The notes beneath the pieces are model-generated. The model did no database searches, was not told the origin of the DNA, and saw only the letters and a list, made by a program, of their open reading frames with translations. Below are positions 45,387-56,034 of a DNA stretch of 64,000 nucleotides, piece after piece. Source of the DNA: Pseudocercospora fijiensis CIRAD86 (lineage: Eukaryota > Ascomycota > Dothideomycetes > Mycosphaerellales > Mycosphaerellaceae). The position numbers and the translations under genes were made by a program. The DNA is taken from the NCBI RefSeq assembly GCF_000340215.1, contig NW_006921536.1, positions 1,761,582-1,825,581 of the forward strand, written 5' to 3'. Within the stretch, counting starts at the first letter, position 1; each line of letters starts with the position of its first letter.

Positions 45387-45943
45387 ATGTCGGTGTACTC
45401 CTTCTACATCTTCGACCGACACAGTGAGGCATTTTGTCCTCCCGCAAATTTGGAATTAGACCTTGCTGACTGAATCCCAAAGCTGAGTGTATCTACTCCA
45501 AGCGATGGACCTCACCTCCCGCCATTCAGAATCGGGCGTCCGCTCAGAGTGCCCTGAGCAATGGCGAGATGCCAGTGTCTGCGCGACGTGCTCTCAAGGC
45601 CGAAGATGACGCCAAGCTCATTTTCGGTACCATATTCTCTCTGCGGCGTATGGTCCGCCAGCTTGGAGGAGAGGACGATCAGTTTCTGTCTTACAGGACG
45701 GGAGAGTACAAGCTTCACTACTTCGAGACGCCAACACAGCTCAAACTCATCATGCTCACCGATACGCGAGTGGGAAACATGCGGACTGTCTTGCACCAGA
45801 TCTGGGCTACGCTCTACGTGGAATACGTGGTGAAAAGTCCTCTCTCGCCACTCGAGCACCCAAAGGGTGTCGGTGTTGCCAATGAGCTTTTTGAAGGCGG
45901 TCTCGAGACTTTCATCGCATCCATATTCCAGCCGCAGCAGTGA
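45387..45943 (+). CDS. BET5: BET5, TRAPP complex subunit (TRAPPC1)
   Basis: Two exons: 45387-45423 and 45483-45943, 165 aa. The 59-bp intron (GTGAGG, GCTGAC branch, CAAAG) joins YIFDRH to TECIYSKRW. The start codon used matches the family N-terminus (MSVYSFYIFDRH); an in-frame ATG three codons upstream (45378) is also possible. The rest has LIFGTIFSLRRMVRQLG, YKLHYFETPTQLKLIMLTD, then VEYVVKSPL and ANELFEGGLETFI, all hallmarks of the longin-like Bet5/Sedlin fold. Bet5 is a core subunit of TRAPP, the Rab1/Ypt1 exchange factor acting at the Golgi and in autophagy. Length is close to the yeast protein (159 aa), with a short insert after the first beta hairpin (QNRASAQSALSNGEMPVSAR). Confidence 0.92.
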
Positions 45944-46594
45944 GGCCAATCTTCCAGTGGCGAGGCGTGATGAACACAGCTTGACCTGGACCAGTGTCAA
46001 GCTCATTGGGGGCGGAATTGTGGCCCTATGCTTGACGATTGCAAGCGACTTGGTATCAGCTATGGAGTACCGGTCCGCGCAAAAACATACTCAATCACTG
46101 GCACCCAAGTCAAAAGTCACGTCTTTCGCAGACGATGTATTGCACCCGCGAGCTACCCCCGTTCACTATAACGCGGCGTACTTCAGGCCTACGCCGCAAT
46201 TCATGCTCAATTACCTCAAGACTACATGCTGCAATGAGTGTGCATTCCTCAGAGATGGGAAATGCTGGAGCTGGCACAAACAGACTTCTGCAAAGCTGCA
46301 GAGATAGTGCCCGAGAGGCGTCAGATACTACAGGGACGGTTGCATCGCGTGCTGCATATACAATCTGATACACGTAGGCTACGAATGTCGAAAGACAGTG
46401 TTATGTACCAAAACCCATTCTTATCCCACAACACATTCTCATGCCAGCATCGCTTCATCCTCGTATTTCTCGTATTGATGATTAAGGATCCGAAACAGCC
46501 TCGGAATCCTTTCCTCCCTCTGCAGATCGCGTCTTGAACCTCACCTCTTCTGCAATGTCACAACCCATATCACTCTTGATTGCCGTGATGGATA
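45944..46594. other. convergent intergenic region
   Basis: About 650 bp between the BET5 stop and the JmjC gene stop. Only shadow frames present. Confidence 0.55.
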
Positions 46595-49369
46595 TCAACG
46601 TCTTGTCTGCTTCTGCCTCTTTCGCGAAAACTCTTTCTTCAACGTCAAGAATTTTGCAATGGACTCCTTCCCTCCCCACTTCTCCGCCGTACCATTCTCC
46701 AATGCCCTAGTCACGAAGCGCTCGACGCGTGCCAAATATCCCGAAGACGAATCCAGCAAATCCTCATTCGTAATGTTGGGATGATCTCGCTCTTCGATAA
46801 GAGTTTTGACCCAATGCACGATATTCGAGCAACGTAAGACATGGCCTCCGAACGCAAGAGTGTGGCCAGCAGAGGGCAGTCGGAATACCATGTGGACTGT
46901 ACCGGCAGGGAAATACACAGTCTGACCCGGTTTGAGGACAACATAACGCCATCTGCCCCCGGTAAATTGCTGGGGATGCTTGCGCCAACCTTCACGCTCC
47001 TCAACAGTTGGGTGCGATAGAAAGCCGAAGCCTACTTCCCCTTGGTTGACTGTAATAAAAGTGCTGTATCCGTGGCTGTCTTGATGAGGTTCGGTCAGCG
47101 CGCCAGCTTCTGCTAGGAGGGCCCAGGTCTCAATCTCTTTGTAGCCTTGTTCATACGTCTTCCGGCGGGCTTCGTCTGCCGAATCTGGAATCTTCAGTTT
47201 GGTGAGGAGCCGGCAGTCTTCATTCTGCAAAAAGCTCGGCCTCAAGCCATCAGAGTGATGAGTGGCAAGCTCAAGGCAATTCCAGGGCAATTGTTCAGGC
47301 TCGGTCTGGGTCTCCAGAAGACGCTCCTTGACCTGCTCAACACGCACAGGTCGCACTGCAATGAAGCTCTTAGCAACCTTGACAGAACTATCCTGGATGT
47401 GGATTTTGGCATTTGGCTCGTAGTACTCTCCCAAAAACTGCTCGACAGATTGCAAGGGCAATGTCTGTTGCCCTTCGGTCACGATCGGACCATTGAAAAA
47501 CTCGTTGGCCGAAGTCTCCACCTGAGCTTCATCTCTTGACAGAAATTTCGCTTCTCGCTCGGAGGCAAATTCTGCCTTTCTCAACAGTTCGACAATACGA
47601 TGAGCGGAACTGGTATGCACTGTTTGAGTCCGTGCATTGGCCAAACGCGCCTCACAAGATCTGATCACAGCCTCGACGTACCGGTCGGCGCTATGCTTGT
47701 CACGCACTGGTGCACGCGTGCCACGCTGGTCGTACACCGGTGGCCTTGAGGGATGCGTTTCTGGGCTTGATGCTGGATTTGACTGCTTTGGTGGATCCAC
47801 CTTGGATGTCGAATGCGATCGAGTTGCTGGTCGCAGTCTGTCCTGCAGCGAAGGTTTTTGGGAGTTTAGGTCGTACTTGGCTCGCTTCGCGGTGCTGCTC
47901 TTATGGTCTCCTGCTGGTCGCTTCTTTGCGACTCCGGTCTCGACTGCCTGCACGTCAGAGACGCCGTCCAATTGCACTTCCACGACATCGGATGCGCTTT
48001 CTCGGTCTCGTGGAATTGTCTTGAAAACTTTCTTGGCTTTCGGTGGCGTTGCGACATCTTGGTACTTCTTTGTAGCGGCACGCTTTGGCTGTTCACGACC
48101 GTACAGCCTTGGAGAGAATTGCAAATCGCTGTGGTCTTGGCTGATGCGTGGGGTCTTCCGCGTGTCATCTTCTTTCTCAGAAGGCGGCGTGGGCATGTGT
48201 CTACTTCGGGCCATGTCCTCTGGCGAAGTATCTGGAGTGATTGTTGAGCCCGAATCACCAACACTTGCTGTACTTTCTGAACCTTGGGCCTCATCACTGC
48301 TGGCACTTTCACGCCTAAAATCTTCGTGTGAATTTCTCTTTGCTCCCCCTTGAGGCGTGCTGGGCCTTGGTTGTGGTGCTTCCTGTGGCTGGTGACAATC
48401 AGGTGAGGCTGCGTTTGATTCGGGAGTTGCTCCATTGCCGACGGGCTCCTGCATGCAGCTGTTGTCGGCGCCCGGGCGAGATGGGGAGGATTCGCCCTCT
48501 ACACGTGGCCGCTTGGCTGCCCTGATGCTGTTAGAGCCACTTTCCTCAAGTGGGCGCTTGGGAGGCTTGATGATGAGCTTCCTCTTCTTCGTGGAGCTAC
48601 TCTTTGGTTCTTTGCAACCTGCCTGCACTCCTGGCAAGGTCTGCGGGGAACGTTGGCTTTTGCCTAGTCGCTCTACTGTCTTCGGGGAGCTACTCTTTGG
48701 TTCTTCGCACCCTACCTGCACTGCTGGCACGGCCTGCGGAGAATGATGGCTCTTGCCTGGTCGTCTTACTGAGGCGGAAAAACTCGACAGAGCTGCCTGT
48801 GTCTCCAAATGGGGTATGTTCTGAGGACGGTAGTGAGGTAGTGTCTCATGTTTGAAAAATCGAGCTGATCCGTGTCTTGTTACAGGATCTCTTGGTGATG
48901 GGCTGGGCTGAGCTATTTCGACACTTCTTGGCGCAACTTGATCATATCTAGGAGCATGGTCTTGGATGCTTTGCTGATGCTGGCGGTCATAGCTGATGTA
49001 GCCTAGCGGCTCGTAATGCGCGTTCTGTGGCTGTGGCCATCTTGGCGCTGGAGCAGGCGGATATGCATAACTTGGAGGATTGTAAAAACGTTGCTGAGGA
49101 CCTGGCACAGCTTGGAATTGTGCAGATGGGGCATGCGCGGCTGGATGCAAAGGCTGTGGTAACAGTTGCGGCGGCGGGTACACATTTGGTCCTGATCTGA
49201 TGCGGGCCGGCGCTTTCTCGTATGTGGGTGTGAATGTCTTCTGCAATCTGGCGTACGGGTCTTGATGCGCTGGAACCTGCATCGATCCGTTTGCGGCGGC
49301 TGTCGGCATGCCCAGAGGCCATCTTGGTTCCATGGCCAGACGCGATTCTGGGTTTGGTGAGCTGTTCAT
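46595..49369 (-). CDS. JmjC-domain protein
   Basis: Single exon, 924 aa, ATG at 49369. The first ~600 residues are disordered, rich in Pro, Ser, Lys and Arg, with several basic nuclear-localisation-like clusters (KKRKLIIKPPKRPLEE, AKRPRVEGE). A near repeat of about 25 residues occurs around 48600-48780 (two copies containing QAVPAVQVGCEEPKSSSPK / GVQAGCKEPKSSSTK). The C-terminal ~250 residues carry a JmjC-type double-stranded beta helix with the iron triad His762-x-Asp764 (EPHQDSHGYSTF) and His826 (FPAGTVHMVF). Such proteins are Fe(II)/2-oxoglutarate oxygenases, often histone demethylases. No PHD or other reader domain is visible, so the substrate is open. Confidence 0.85.
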   Translation of the reverse strand: MNSSPNPESRLAMEPRWPLGMPTAAANGSMQVPAHQDPYARLQKTFTPTYEKAPARIRSGPNVYPPPQLLPQPLHPAAHAPSAQFQAVPGPQQRFYNPPSYAYPPAPAPRWPQPQNAHYEPLGYISYDRQHQQSIQDHAPRYDQVAPRSVEIAQPSPSPRDPVTRHGSARFFKHETLPHYRPQNIPHLETQAALSSFSASVRRPGKSHHSPQAVPAVQVGCEEPKSSSPKTVERLGKSQRSPQTLPGVQAGCKEPKSSSTKKRKLIIKPPKRPLEESGSNSIRAAKRPRVEGESSPSRPGADNSCMQEPVGNGATPESNAASPDCHQPQEAPQPRPSTPQGGAKRNSHEDFRRESASSDEAQGSESTASVGDSGSTITPDTSPEDMARSRHMPTPPSEKEDDTRKTPRISQDHSDLQFSPRLYGREQPKRAATKKYQDVATPPKAKKVFKTIPRDRESASDVVEVQLDGVSDVQAVETGVAKKRPAGDHKSSTAKRAKYDLNSQKPSLQDRLRPATRSHSTSKVDPPKQSNPASSPETHPSRPPVYDQRGTRAPVRDKHSADRYVEAVIRSCEARLANARTQTVHTSSAHRIVELLRKAEFASEREAKFLSRDEAQVETSANEFFNGPIVTEGQQTLPLQSVEQFLGEYYEPNAKIHIQDSSVKVAKSFIAVRPVRVEQVKERLLETQTEPEQLPWNCLELATHHSDGLRPSFLQNEDCRLLTKLKIPDSADEARRKTYEQGYKEIETWALLAEAGALTEPHQDSHGYSTFITVNQGEVGFGFLSHPTVEEREGWRKHPQQFTGGRWRYVVLKPGQTVYFPAGTVHMVFRLPSAGHTLAFGGHVLRCSNIVHWVKTLIEERDHPNITNEDLLDSSSGYLARVERFVTRALENGTAEKWGGKESIAKFLTLKKEFSRKRQKQTRR

Positions 49370-49875
49370 GTTGTGTTGGTGAGCGGCGATCCAGCGCCGT
49401 CAGTACGCTTCTGGATATTGTGAGGAGGTGTTCAGTAAGTTCTCGAAGTGGAAAAGCTACCAAAGAAAGAAAGAGCTTTCGAAGACGCTCATACCATTCG
49501 AACAATGGCAGCGGCTCGCTATTGTCAAAAGCGGAAGTTGCGGTTCATTGTTCAACTTCACATTCGGTTCTGACAGTGCGTGCAGCTTACAGCATGGCAT
49601 CAGCAAGAAGGTGCGCCTCACCTCAATAATGCAGGTGCCATTGGCATAGCCACATGGCCGCACGGACCCTTTGAAATGCGGCCGCGGGCCTTCGCAAAGA
49701 CGGCACGAACGACGGTCGAGCATGAAGCATGCATGGTACGAAGGTCAACTTCGTTATTTTCGACTTTCTAATGCTCGGTATCCTGCAGTCGCGATTCGAC
49801 CACTCCACAGGTGCAATCCTACAGCCATCACTCCGTCGTGAACTCCATACATGACCTCATGTCTCAGACCTTTCT
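49370..49875. other. intergenic region upstream of JmjC gene
   Basis: About 500 bp, JmjC promoter side; the 3' end of the secreted-protein gene abuts it. No gene seen. Confidence 0.55.
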
Positions 49876-50721
49876 TCAGGAACAGCCAAGGCAAAAGCCG
49901 GCCATCAAGCAAGTTGCGTATTCGCAAGCATTACCGAGCAGACAAGCTCTCTCCTCGTCCGAGCAACTCATCCAATTCGGTGGTCGACACGAAGACGTGG
50001 GAGAAGTGCACTGCGGACAGCCTTGGCAGGACGTGATGCTAGCATTGCGCTTGCTAAGTCCGTGGAAAGAGTCAAGAGCAGCTTTACCGGATGTAGGCTT
50101 GCTCAAGCTTGGCTGTACCACAGAAGGAATGTCAGTCCATCTGTTACACATACTGAACGATGCTGTTGCTGGAAACTTACGTCGAACCCAATGCGCCCGC
50201 AGGTGAACTCCGAGATACCAGCTCCCAGGAAGCCGACTGGCAAATCCTTATCCTTCTGGCACGTGGTTGTTATGTCTTCGAATGTGGATGAGCAAAACTC
50301 CGAGGTAATCTCGAATGAATCGTCGCACCAGAGATTTTCGACTGCACAACTTGAGCTCACGCCACACGAGGGATTCAAAGCATGACTTACCGCCAAAGAA
50401 AGCAAATTTGCCCGCGATACCGATCTCATAGCTCTCCATGAGAGAAGCGCCTCTGGCAAGAGAAGCAGGAAACTTTGTCGAGTGGCAGAATTGGTTGAAA
50501 TGCGTCGCGACATCAGCGGCTGTGTCAATTTCGATTGGGATCTCATCTTGAGTGCAAGTGATGTTTCCGGCTTGTAGTATCTTGTTCGGGAAAGCAATGC
50601 TGTTGCTCTGACAAGTATCAGCTGAAGGCCAGTGAGGTGAGAGGACAAGACTTACTAAGTCAATTGTCGGCATGGCAGCGATGCCACCTAGCAAGGCAAC
50701 GAGCACCGCGAGATTCTTCAT
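49876..50721 (-). CDS. secreted cysteine-rich protein, candidate effector
   Basis: Four exons: 50721-50656, 50607-50391, 50341-50181 and 50112-49876, 226 aa. Introns of 48, 49 and 68 bp start GTAAGT, and phases agree. Exon 1 is almost exactly a signal peptide (MKNLAVLVALLGGIAAMPTI). The mature part has 16 Cys, clustered at the end (SCQGCPQC, CSDEERACLLGNACEYATC). Exons 1-3 are well supported; the last exon depends on a good GTAAGT/GTACAG intron with a CTGAC branch, and without it the protein would stop soon after FDVSF. No known domain is recognised. Small secreted Cys-rich proteins of fungi include effectors and adhesion or wall proteins; which applies here cannot be told from sequence. It is divergent from the gene at 51177 with ~450 bp between starts. 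Confidence 0.65.
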
Positions 50722-51176
50722 CGTGTTGTCGACGAGGCGGTTGTTGCAGTGTCGCTCCGACGATGTTCAAAGTGAGCTTGAGCTGGTAATTAATCAAGTC
50801 TGGAGCCGTTGCGCTAAAATTTTAGCGTGTTCCCAAGTGAGCACGGTGCTGCTGGTGCCACACAGACGGTATGGGGTCGTTTGCAACTCTTTCGCTTTTG
50901 TTCCTTGCTGATACAGATAGAAACTAAGACAGGAGAATGAGTCTGCAGTACGTGGCAGAAAGGTGTTCTGATTCTGGTTGTGTATCGATGCAGCGCATTT
51001 CTTTGGCCGGCGTGATTGCCATGCATGCCAGATTTTGACGACAGCACCTTCCCTCTTTGCTGAATTTAGATTCGCTAAAATTGCTTCTCGCCGCCTTGAC
51101 GACAAGGCCCCAGTCTATTGTAGCATGAGAAGGACAGGCTTCTCAACCTCCTTCCGACAATGCCTCACCTTCCAAC
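50722..51176. promoter_or_regulatory. divergent promoter, secreted protein / zinc-finger protein
   Basis: About 455 bp between start codons. Contains AATTTTAGCG twice as an inverted pair: CTAAAATTTTAGC near 50813-50825 is a near-perfect palindrome. Confidence 0.5.
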
Positions 51177-52382
51177 ATGAGCCGTGCCCGCGCGTTGCAG
51201 AATCAGATCGCTACATTACTCCGCGACATTTGGGCCACAATGAGCTCGTATGATTCTTCTACGAGGAATGTGAGAGGCTCAGAATCATCACTTGCAAGCA
51301 GTCCGTCAGATGTCATCGGTCGTTCATCTGATGCCAGCGTGACGATCTGCGACAGCTGTTATGAGAGCTTCAGACTGTGTTCGAAAAGCATTATCGGGAC
51401 CAATGGAGGATATCTTTGCGATGACTGCAGTGGACAGCAGCAGTCGAGTCGTAGGCGTCGGCCACGAACCAACAATGATGCTACGGCGGATGTGGCAAGT
51501 CGTGAATCGAGAGATGGCGCCAGACCGTCGGCTGTCTCGTCACAAGCTGGGCAGAAGCAATACAGGAGTACATATGCTGGTGATCGGATCATTGGAAGTG
51601 AATGTGACAGTGGGCAATACTATTTCAGCCAGCAGTCGCCTCCATCACCGTCACCATCACGACTTGAGACGGTTGCCACGGCACAGACCAAGCAACGGAC
51701 TTTGTTTACACCTTACAACACTGCAGATCTTTCACACACCAAGTCAGACTCATCATCACAAGCCAGGAACGATTCCAACACCCTTCGAGATATCATGACC
51801 CCGGGCCAGACTCCTCCTGCTGCTATGTCACAGGACGCCGCCCTGAAGCGGAAGTTCCCAGGCACTCCAGAACCCACGCCGACGAAGAGAACGAAGGCCA
51901 CCCTCGAGGCCGGCTTCTCGACACCCAGAAAAGCTCTAGAAGCCTCCTCCCGAGCAACTCCATCAACTGCACCCTTCACACCGCCAACTGGTGGTCAGCG
52001 TGCAATCGGCCTCTTTGGTTCCCAAGCCCGCAGTTTAGCACGAGGCAACCAGAAATCTCTGACCTTCAACGAAAATGACCTACCACCAGACCAAGCCTTG
52101 CGTCTATACCAAGGCGTAGAAAACATGATCAAGACCCTCCCGGCCATGACCTACGAACCTCTCATCGCTCTCGCCAAACGCCTCGATGCTACTGAGAAGG
52201 AAAACCAGAAGCTCAAAGCCGACTTCAAGAACCTCGAGAAGAATTTCGAAAGTTCCATTCAAGAGCTCACGGTAAAGATGAATACCGCTCTCGGTCTGCA
52301 CACCGGTGCCGAGAATGCTGCAAACGGCCCGAGTTTCGGCAGCAGTGGCAGGGATCAAGGTCATGGGAGCCCATCGAACTAG
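51177..52382 (+). CDS. small zinc-binding, coiled-coil protein of unknown function
   Basis: Single exon, 401 aa (a second in-frame ATG at residue 22 begins MSSYDSSTRN). A putative zinc-binding module lies near residues 58-84, with CDSC, a further Cys (RLCSK) and CDDC, spacing reminiscent of LIM or C4-type fingers. The middle is Ser/Thr/Pro-rich with TP motifs (PGTPEPTPTKRTK, TAPFTPPTGG), possible kinase sites. The last ~80 residues predict a coiled coil (AKRLDATEKENQKLKADFKN). I do not recognise an orthologue. Nuclear or cytoskeletal roles are possible but unsupported. Convergent with PGS1. Confidence 0.72.
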   Translation: MSRARALQNQIATLLRDIWATMSSYDSSTRNVRGSESSLASSPSDVIGRSSDASVTICDSCYESFRLCSKSIIGTNGGYLCDDCSGQQQSSRRRRPRTNNDATADVASRESRDGARPSAVSSQAGQKQYRSTYAGDRIIGSECDSGQYYFSQQSPPSPSPSRLETVATAQTKQRTLFTPYNTADLSHTKSDSSSQARNDSNTLRDIMTPGQTPPAAMSQDAALKRKFPGTPEPTPTKRTKATLEAGFSTPRKALEASSRATPSTAPFTPPTGGQRAIGLFGSQARSLARGNQKSLTFNENDLPPDQALRLYQGVENMIKTLPAMTYEPLIALAKRLDATEKENQKLKADFKNLEKNFESSIQELTVKMNTALGLHTGAENAANGPSFGSSGRDQGHGSPSN

Positions 52383-52692
52383 CAGATGTCGGTCAGCAAG
52401 CAGAACCTGGAACTGGAAGGCATGGACTTTTCACGGTAATAGCTCCGCAACGGAACATGCAAGATGCACGTTAGCGAGCCTTAGTTCGGGAAGTCTCGTC
52501 GGGGAAGTAATGGTATCGAGATTCAACGACTTCTTCAGCAGGCAACAGCTTGGGGAAACGCCGTTGCAGGGGTGAGGTAGATCAGATAGCGGCACCTCAT
52601 GCCAACGTTCTATGAAGAAGCACTAGCTTCATCGAGGAAAATTGGGTTTGCACAGGTACGGTATTTACTTGGGTATCGTGTTCAGCTCCGAT
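52383..52692. other. convergent intergenic region
   Basis: About 310 bp between the zinc-finger protein stop and PGS1 stop. No gene. Confidence 0.6.
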
Positions 52693-54394
52693 CTATAATG
52701 CTCCTCCAACTAATGTTACAATCCACATGGCTAATCTTACATGCAAGCCTACTCTTCTTTCCGTCCTGGCATAGTCGTCCTGAGTCATGGGTGTCGCATG
52801 CTCTTGTAACCAGTTCTCCTCAGCTCCGAGTCGTCTTTGGAGATCTGGATTGCGAGTCACTATCAGTGTATTCGCTTCGAGATCCAGAGAATAGCTTCGC
52901 TTTGTGTAATTTGAGCTTCCTATCAGGCTGACACTTGGGCTCGTGTCGCCAGGCAGGGTCACCCAGATGCCTTTGGCGTGATAGGTCCAGCCGCCTGGTT
53001 CGTTGACAGTGCCTTTCCGCCATTCTTTGACTGAGATCTGCTTGCTCTGGCCTGTTCGGGATACCGCGTTCAGAAATCTTCGAGAGAGTAAAGTGTATGC
53101 TGCAGGTAGCATGCCGCTGATACCTTTGCTACCGTAGAAACCGTTCGCCCAAGGAGATGCAGCAACTACTGTAGCTGACGCTGGCCTGGTTTTGAGCAGC
53201 AACTCACGCACTTCTGGTGTCATATTGAAGTAGCCCGCTGTGAACGTCCATTTTGAACCAGCAAACTCTGGGCTTCCAAGAATGCGGAGAATGCGTGTCA
53301 GAGCAGGGAGCTCAGTCGAAGTGTCGGGTCTCAGAAGCGGTGTCAGTTGGACTAGAGGATAGACATGAGTGTCTGCATCGGAGTGAGCCACGGTACTTCT
53401 TGGCGGCTCGATTAGTGGTTTCAGCACTTTTGTTGCAGCCTTAATGTAACCTTTCGGGTCGGCCAACGGTTGCGGTTGGATATTGGATTCGGGCCATTCC
53501 ATGACGAAACCACTTTGCTCCTTTTCCGACGGTAGAACCCGATAGCTTAGATCGCATATCGTCCGGTACAGGCCTGAGAAGTAGTCGGTGATTGCTTTGG
53601 ACTTGAAAACGTGATACCGGTCTTGCCGATTGGTGAAGTAATCGTTTGAGAGATTGGCTCCAGACATGATAATCTCGTCGTCGATGCCATACAGCTTCAT
53701 GTGCTGCAAGCCCCATCCTTCGTTGATCCGTTTCGGTAAGACTTTCTTGCGAGTGCCTGTCAGGTTCGGAGTGTGGTACATGCGGACTTCTATCCGATCA
53801 TTGCCAAAGTCATGGATCAGCGAAGCAAGAAGGCTTGCGCATGATGGCTCTGGCGCTTCTCGCGTGCCTCGGAGATAGTCTGTAAGCAGCGAAACTTTCA
53901 GTTGCGGATTTGCTTTGAGCGCTTCTCGTATGGTATCGATCTTGGCCTGATCAGCAGTGAACGATGAGCGATGCTAAGTGATAGGTCTACACATACAAGC
54001 TCATGTTCGCTTTTGCCTATGTACAGAGTAGATAGGTACACACGCCTTTGGGCGGTTCTGATCTTGTTCTACTTCGTTCTAATCAGCCTGCGTCAAGGAT
54101 CATCGCCAAGTACGGAATGGTGGAGGAGAGTACCTTGAGGGTCTCGTAAAAGTAGGTGGGGGTCTTCAAGATCTGAATAGAGTCTGCGGAGACCTCGAAG
54201 CGAGGGGACAATTTGTCCAACTCTCCTGTTATCACCGCGAGTTGGGATGCCGAAGACTGGGTTGATGCTGGCGTCGCCGCCGCTGTGGTGGTACTTGCAT
54301 GACAACGCTGAATGTAGCTCTGTCTGCAAAGCTGACGATTTGGCTTTGATTGCACTGAGAGCCTCACAAGGGGAGAGACTCGTCGCGTGATCAT
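52693..54394 (-). CDS. PGS1: PGS1, mitochondrial phosphatidylglycerophosphate synthase
   Basis: Three exons: 54394-54134, 54068-53997 and 53946-52693, 528 aa, introns 65 bp (GTACTC to AAGTAG) and 50 bp (GTATGT to GATCAG). The N-terminus (MITRRVSPLVRLSVQSKPNR) is a typical mitochondrial targeting sequence. Exon 2 carries RRVYLSTLYIGKSEHEL. The two phospholipase-D-like HKD motifs are present: His193 in HMKLYGIDDEIIMSGANLS, and His434 in YHAKGIWVTLPGD followed by LIGSSNYTKRS. Pgs1 makes phosphatidylglycerophosphate from CDP-diacylglycerol and glycerol-3-phosphate on the matrix side of the inner membrane, the committed step of cardiolipin synthesis. It shares a divergent ~380-bp promoter with a complex I subunit gene. 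Confidence 0.95.
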
Positions 54395-54777
54395 TTGTGT
54401 ATCATGATGCGAAGTGTGAAGAGGAAGGAGAAGTTGTTGATGCTCGTTTCGTTGCGGCCCTCGGGCGGTTAGAGGACCTTAGCTAGTTTCCGTCCCCGTC
54501 CAGCCAATCGGGAAGCATGTAACGATCCTCCGATCGTGTTTGAAGTGACATTCAGAAGCGCATGCACCACTTGCGCTGTGCCATTGAGTCGCAAGACCAC
54601 ATCTACAGCCATGTCGACAATAATGAGGACCATTCGCAACTTGCGGAGTATTGGCTTGAAGGTGATCTAAGCTGTGTCTACACCACATATCCAATGCTAA
54701 CCGTTTGCAGGAATATGGCCACCAGCTTCACGTACGTCTTCGAACATCGATGCCCCGAGTTGCGATGCGCCTAGATC
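54395..54777. promoter_or_regulatory. divergent promoter, PGS1 / NDUFA12
   Basis: About 380 bp between start codons. An upstream first exon of the complex I gene could lie here, since its N-terminus seems about 15 residues short. Confidence 0.5.
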
Positions 54778-55436
54778 ATGACTGACTTCCGAGATTCTCT
54801 ACAGTATATTGGTATAGACGAGGACCGAGCATAAGAGATGTATGGCTTAAGACAGGGGCTGAATGGGCATAGGTGATACAAAGCGCGGTGCTCTTGTTGG
54901 CATAGATCGCTACGGCAATAAGTACTTTGAGAATCTGGAAGAGGAACTGCCACGTATGTGAAGATGAAGGGGTTTGTGGCTTGTCCAGATCATGGACTAA
55001 ATTTTGAGCAGTGCGAACGCGATGGGTGGATTACAAAGACCATGAATTCGACCCGTAAGGACACCACGAAGGTCTTTGGGGGCTTTGCTGACACAGAATA
55101 GGTCACAGACTGAGCCAGGATGGTGAGACGCCATGTCAAGCACTCAATATGCTAATAGGTGCTCACGACTTGACTACTACAGGCACGCATGGATGTCGTA
55201 CATGGTCGACAAGTCCCCGGCAGAGGACACGCTACTTCAACGCCAGGTTCGGCCGTGGGAGCCAAAGAAGCACGTCCCAGTTCTGACCGCATCACGGAGT
55301 GCCTTCAAGACTTTCAATACGTAAGTCTTGTCTCAATTTCGGTCATTTCACGCAGGGCTAGGCGATGTTCACACCACATGTTCACAGAACCAAGAACAAG
55401 TACACGCCATGGACACCACAGGCAGCAGCGAGATGA
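54778..55436 (+). CDS. complex I subunit NDUFA12 / B17.2-like
   Basis: Six small exons: 54778-54811, 54873-54953, 55012-55054, 55102-55122, 55183-55320 and 55388-55436, 121 aa, introns 47-67 bp. The coding sequence is so fragmented that no single frame looks like a gene. The spliced protein has LQYIGDTKRGALVGIDRYGN, KYFENLEEELPLRTRWVDYK, EPGWHAWMSYMVDKSP and a C-terminus KYTPWTPQAAAR, all matching the NDUFA12/B17.2 family of respiratory complex I accessory subunits. The fourth exon is 21 nt. From the ATG used (MTDFRDSLQYIG) the N-terminus is ~15 residues shorter than other fungal members, so an upstream exon may be missing. It acts in the mitochondrial inner membrane. Confidence 0.85.
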
Positions 55437-56034
55437 GATGAGCAATGAAGCTGTTACCTGAACTTCAATTATGAGATCGAGGCGCTGCATTTACATGGCG
55501 AGAAGTACCAAAGGACATGAACGCCGGTAGCCGCTGCTACCCGATATTGCTGCGTCGCTAGGCGAGCTTTCAATCGCATGCAGGACCACTCATATCGACT
55601 CATAGAGATGGTTCGTATGTTGTACATAGCGGTGACACAAACGAAGTGAATTTGGTCAACAAGATGCAGTTTAGCCTGACGTGCGATAAGACACAGCTCT
55701 GCGGCGTGCGAATGCGGATTGCGGAGTCTGCATGGAGCGATTTCTCCCTCCAGTAACAAGCTGAGCTCGTGCCGATGACCAGCTTTGATGCCGGTTAGAA
55801 CGTGCAATGCCTGATGCATGGCCGGCATTGATTGTTGAGAGCGCCGACTTGAGTCACAACTGTCACACTACTGACTGCATGCCGGGCCAAAGTGTGTTCT
55901 GGCGGTGGCTGGATTAAAGCATGCTCGACATGGTGAAGGTAGATGCCGGTGGAAGTGGAAGTGGACCAAGGCGTGACTATTCATAAACCTGCCCTGGTTA
56001 TTCGTAGACCGCGGACCGAGAGCCGGCTCCGGCC
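55437..56034. other. gene-free edge of the GC-balanced region
   Basis: About 600 bp of ordinary composition ending just before the AT-rich repeat block. A reverse open frame at 55469-55828 has no recognisable feature. Confidence 0.5.
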
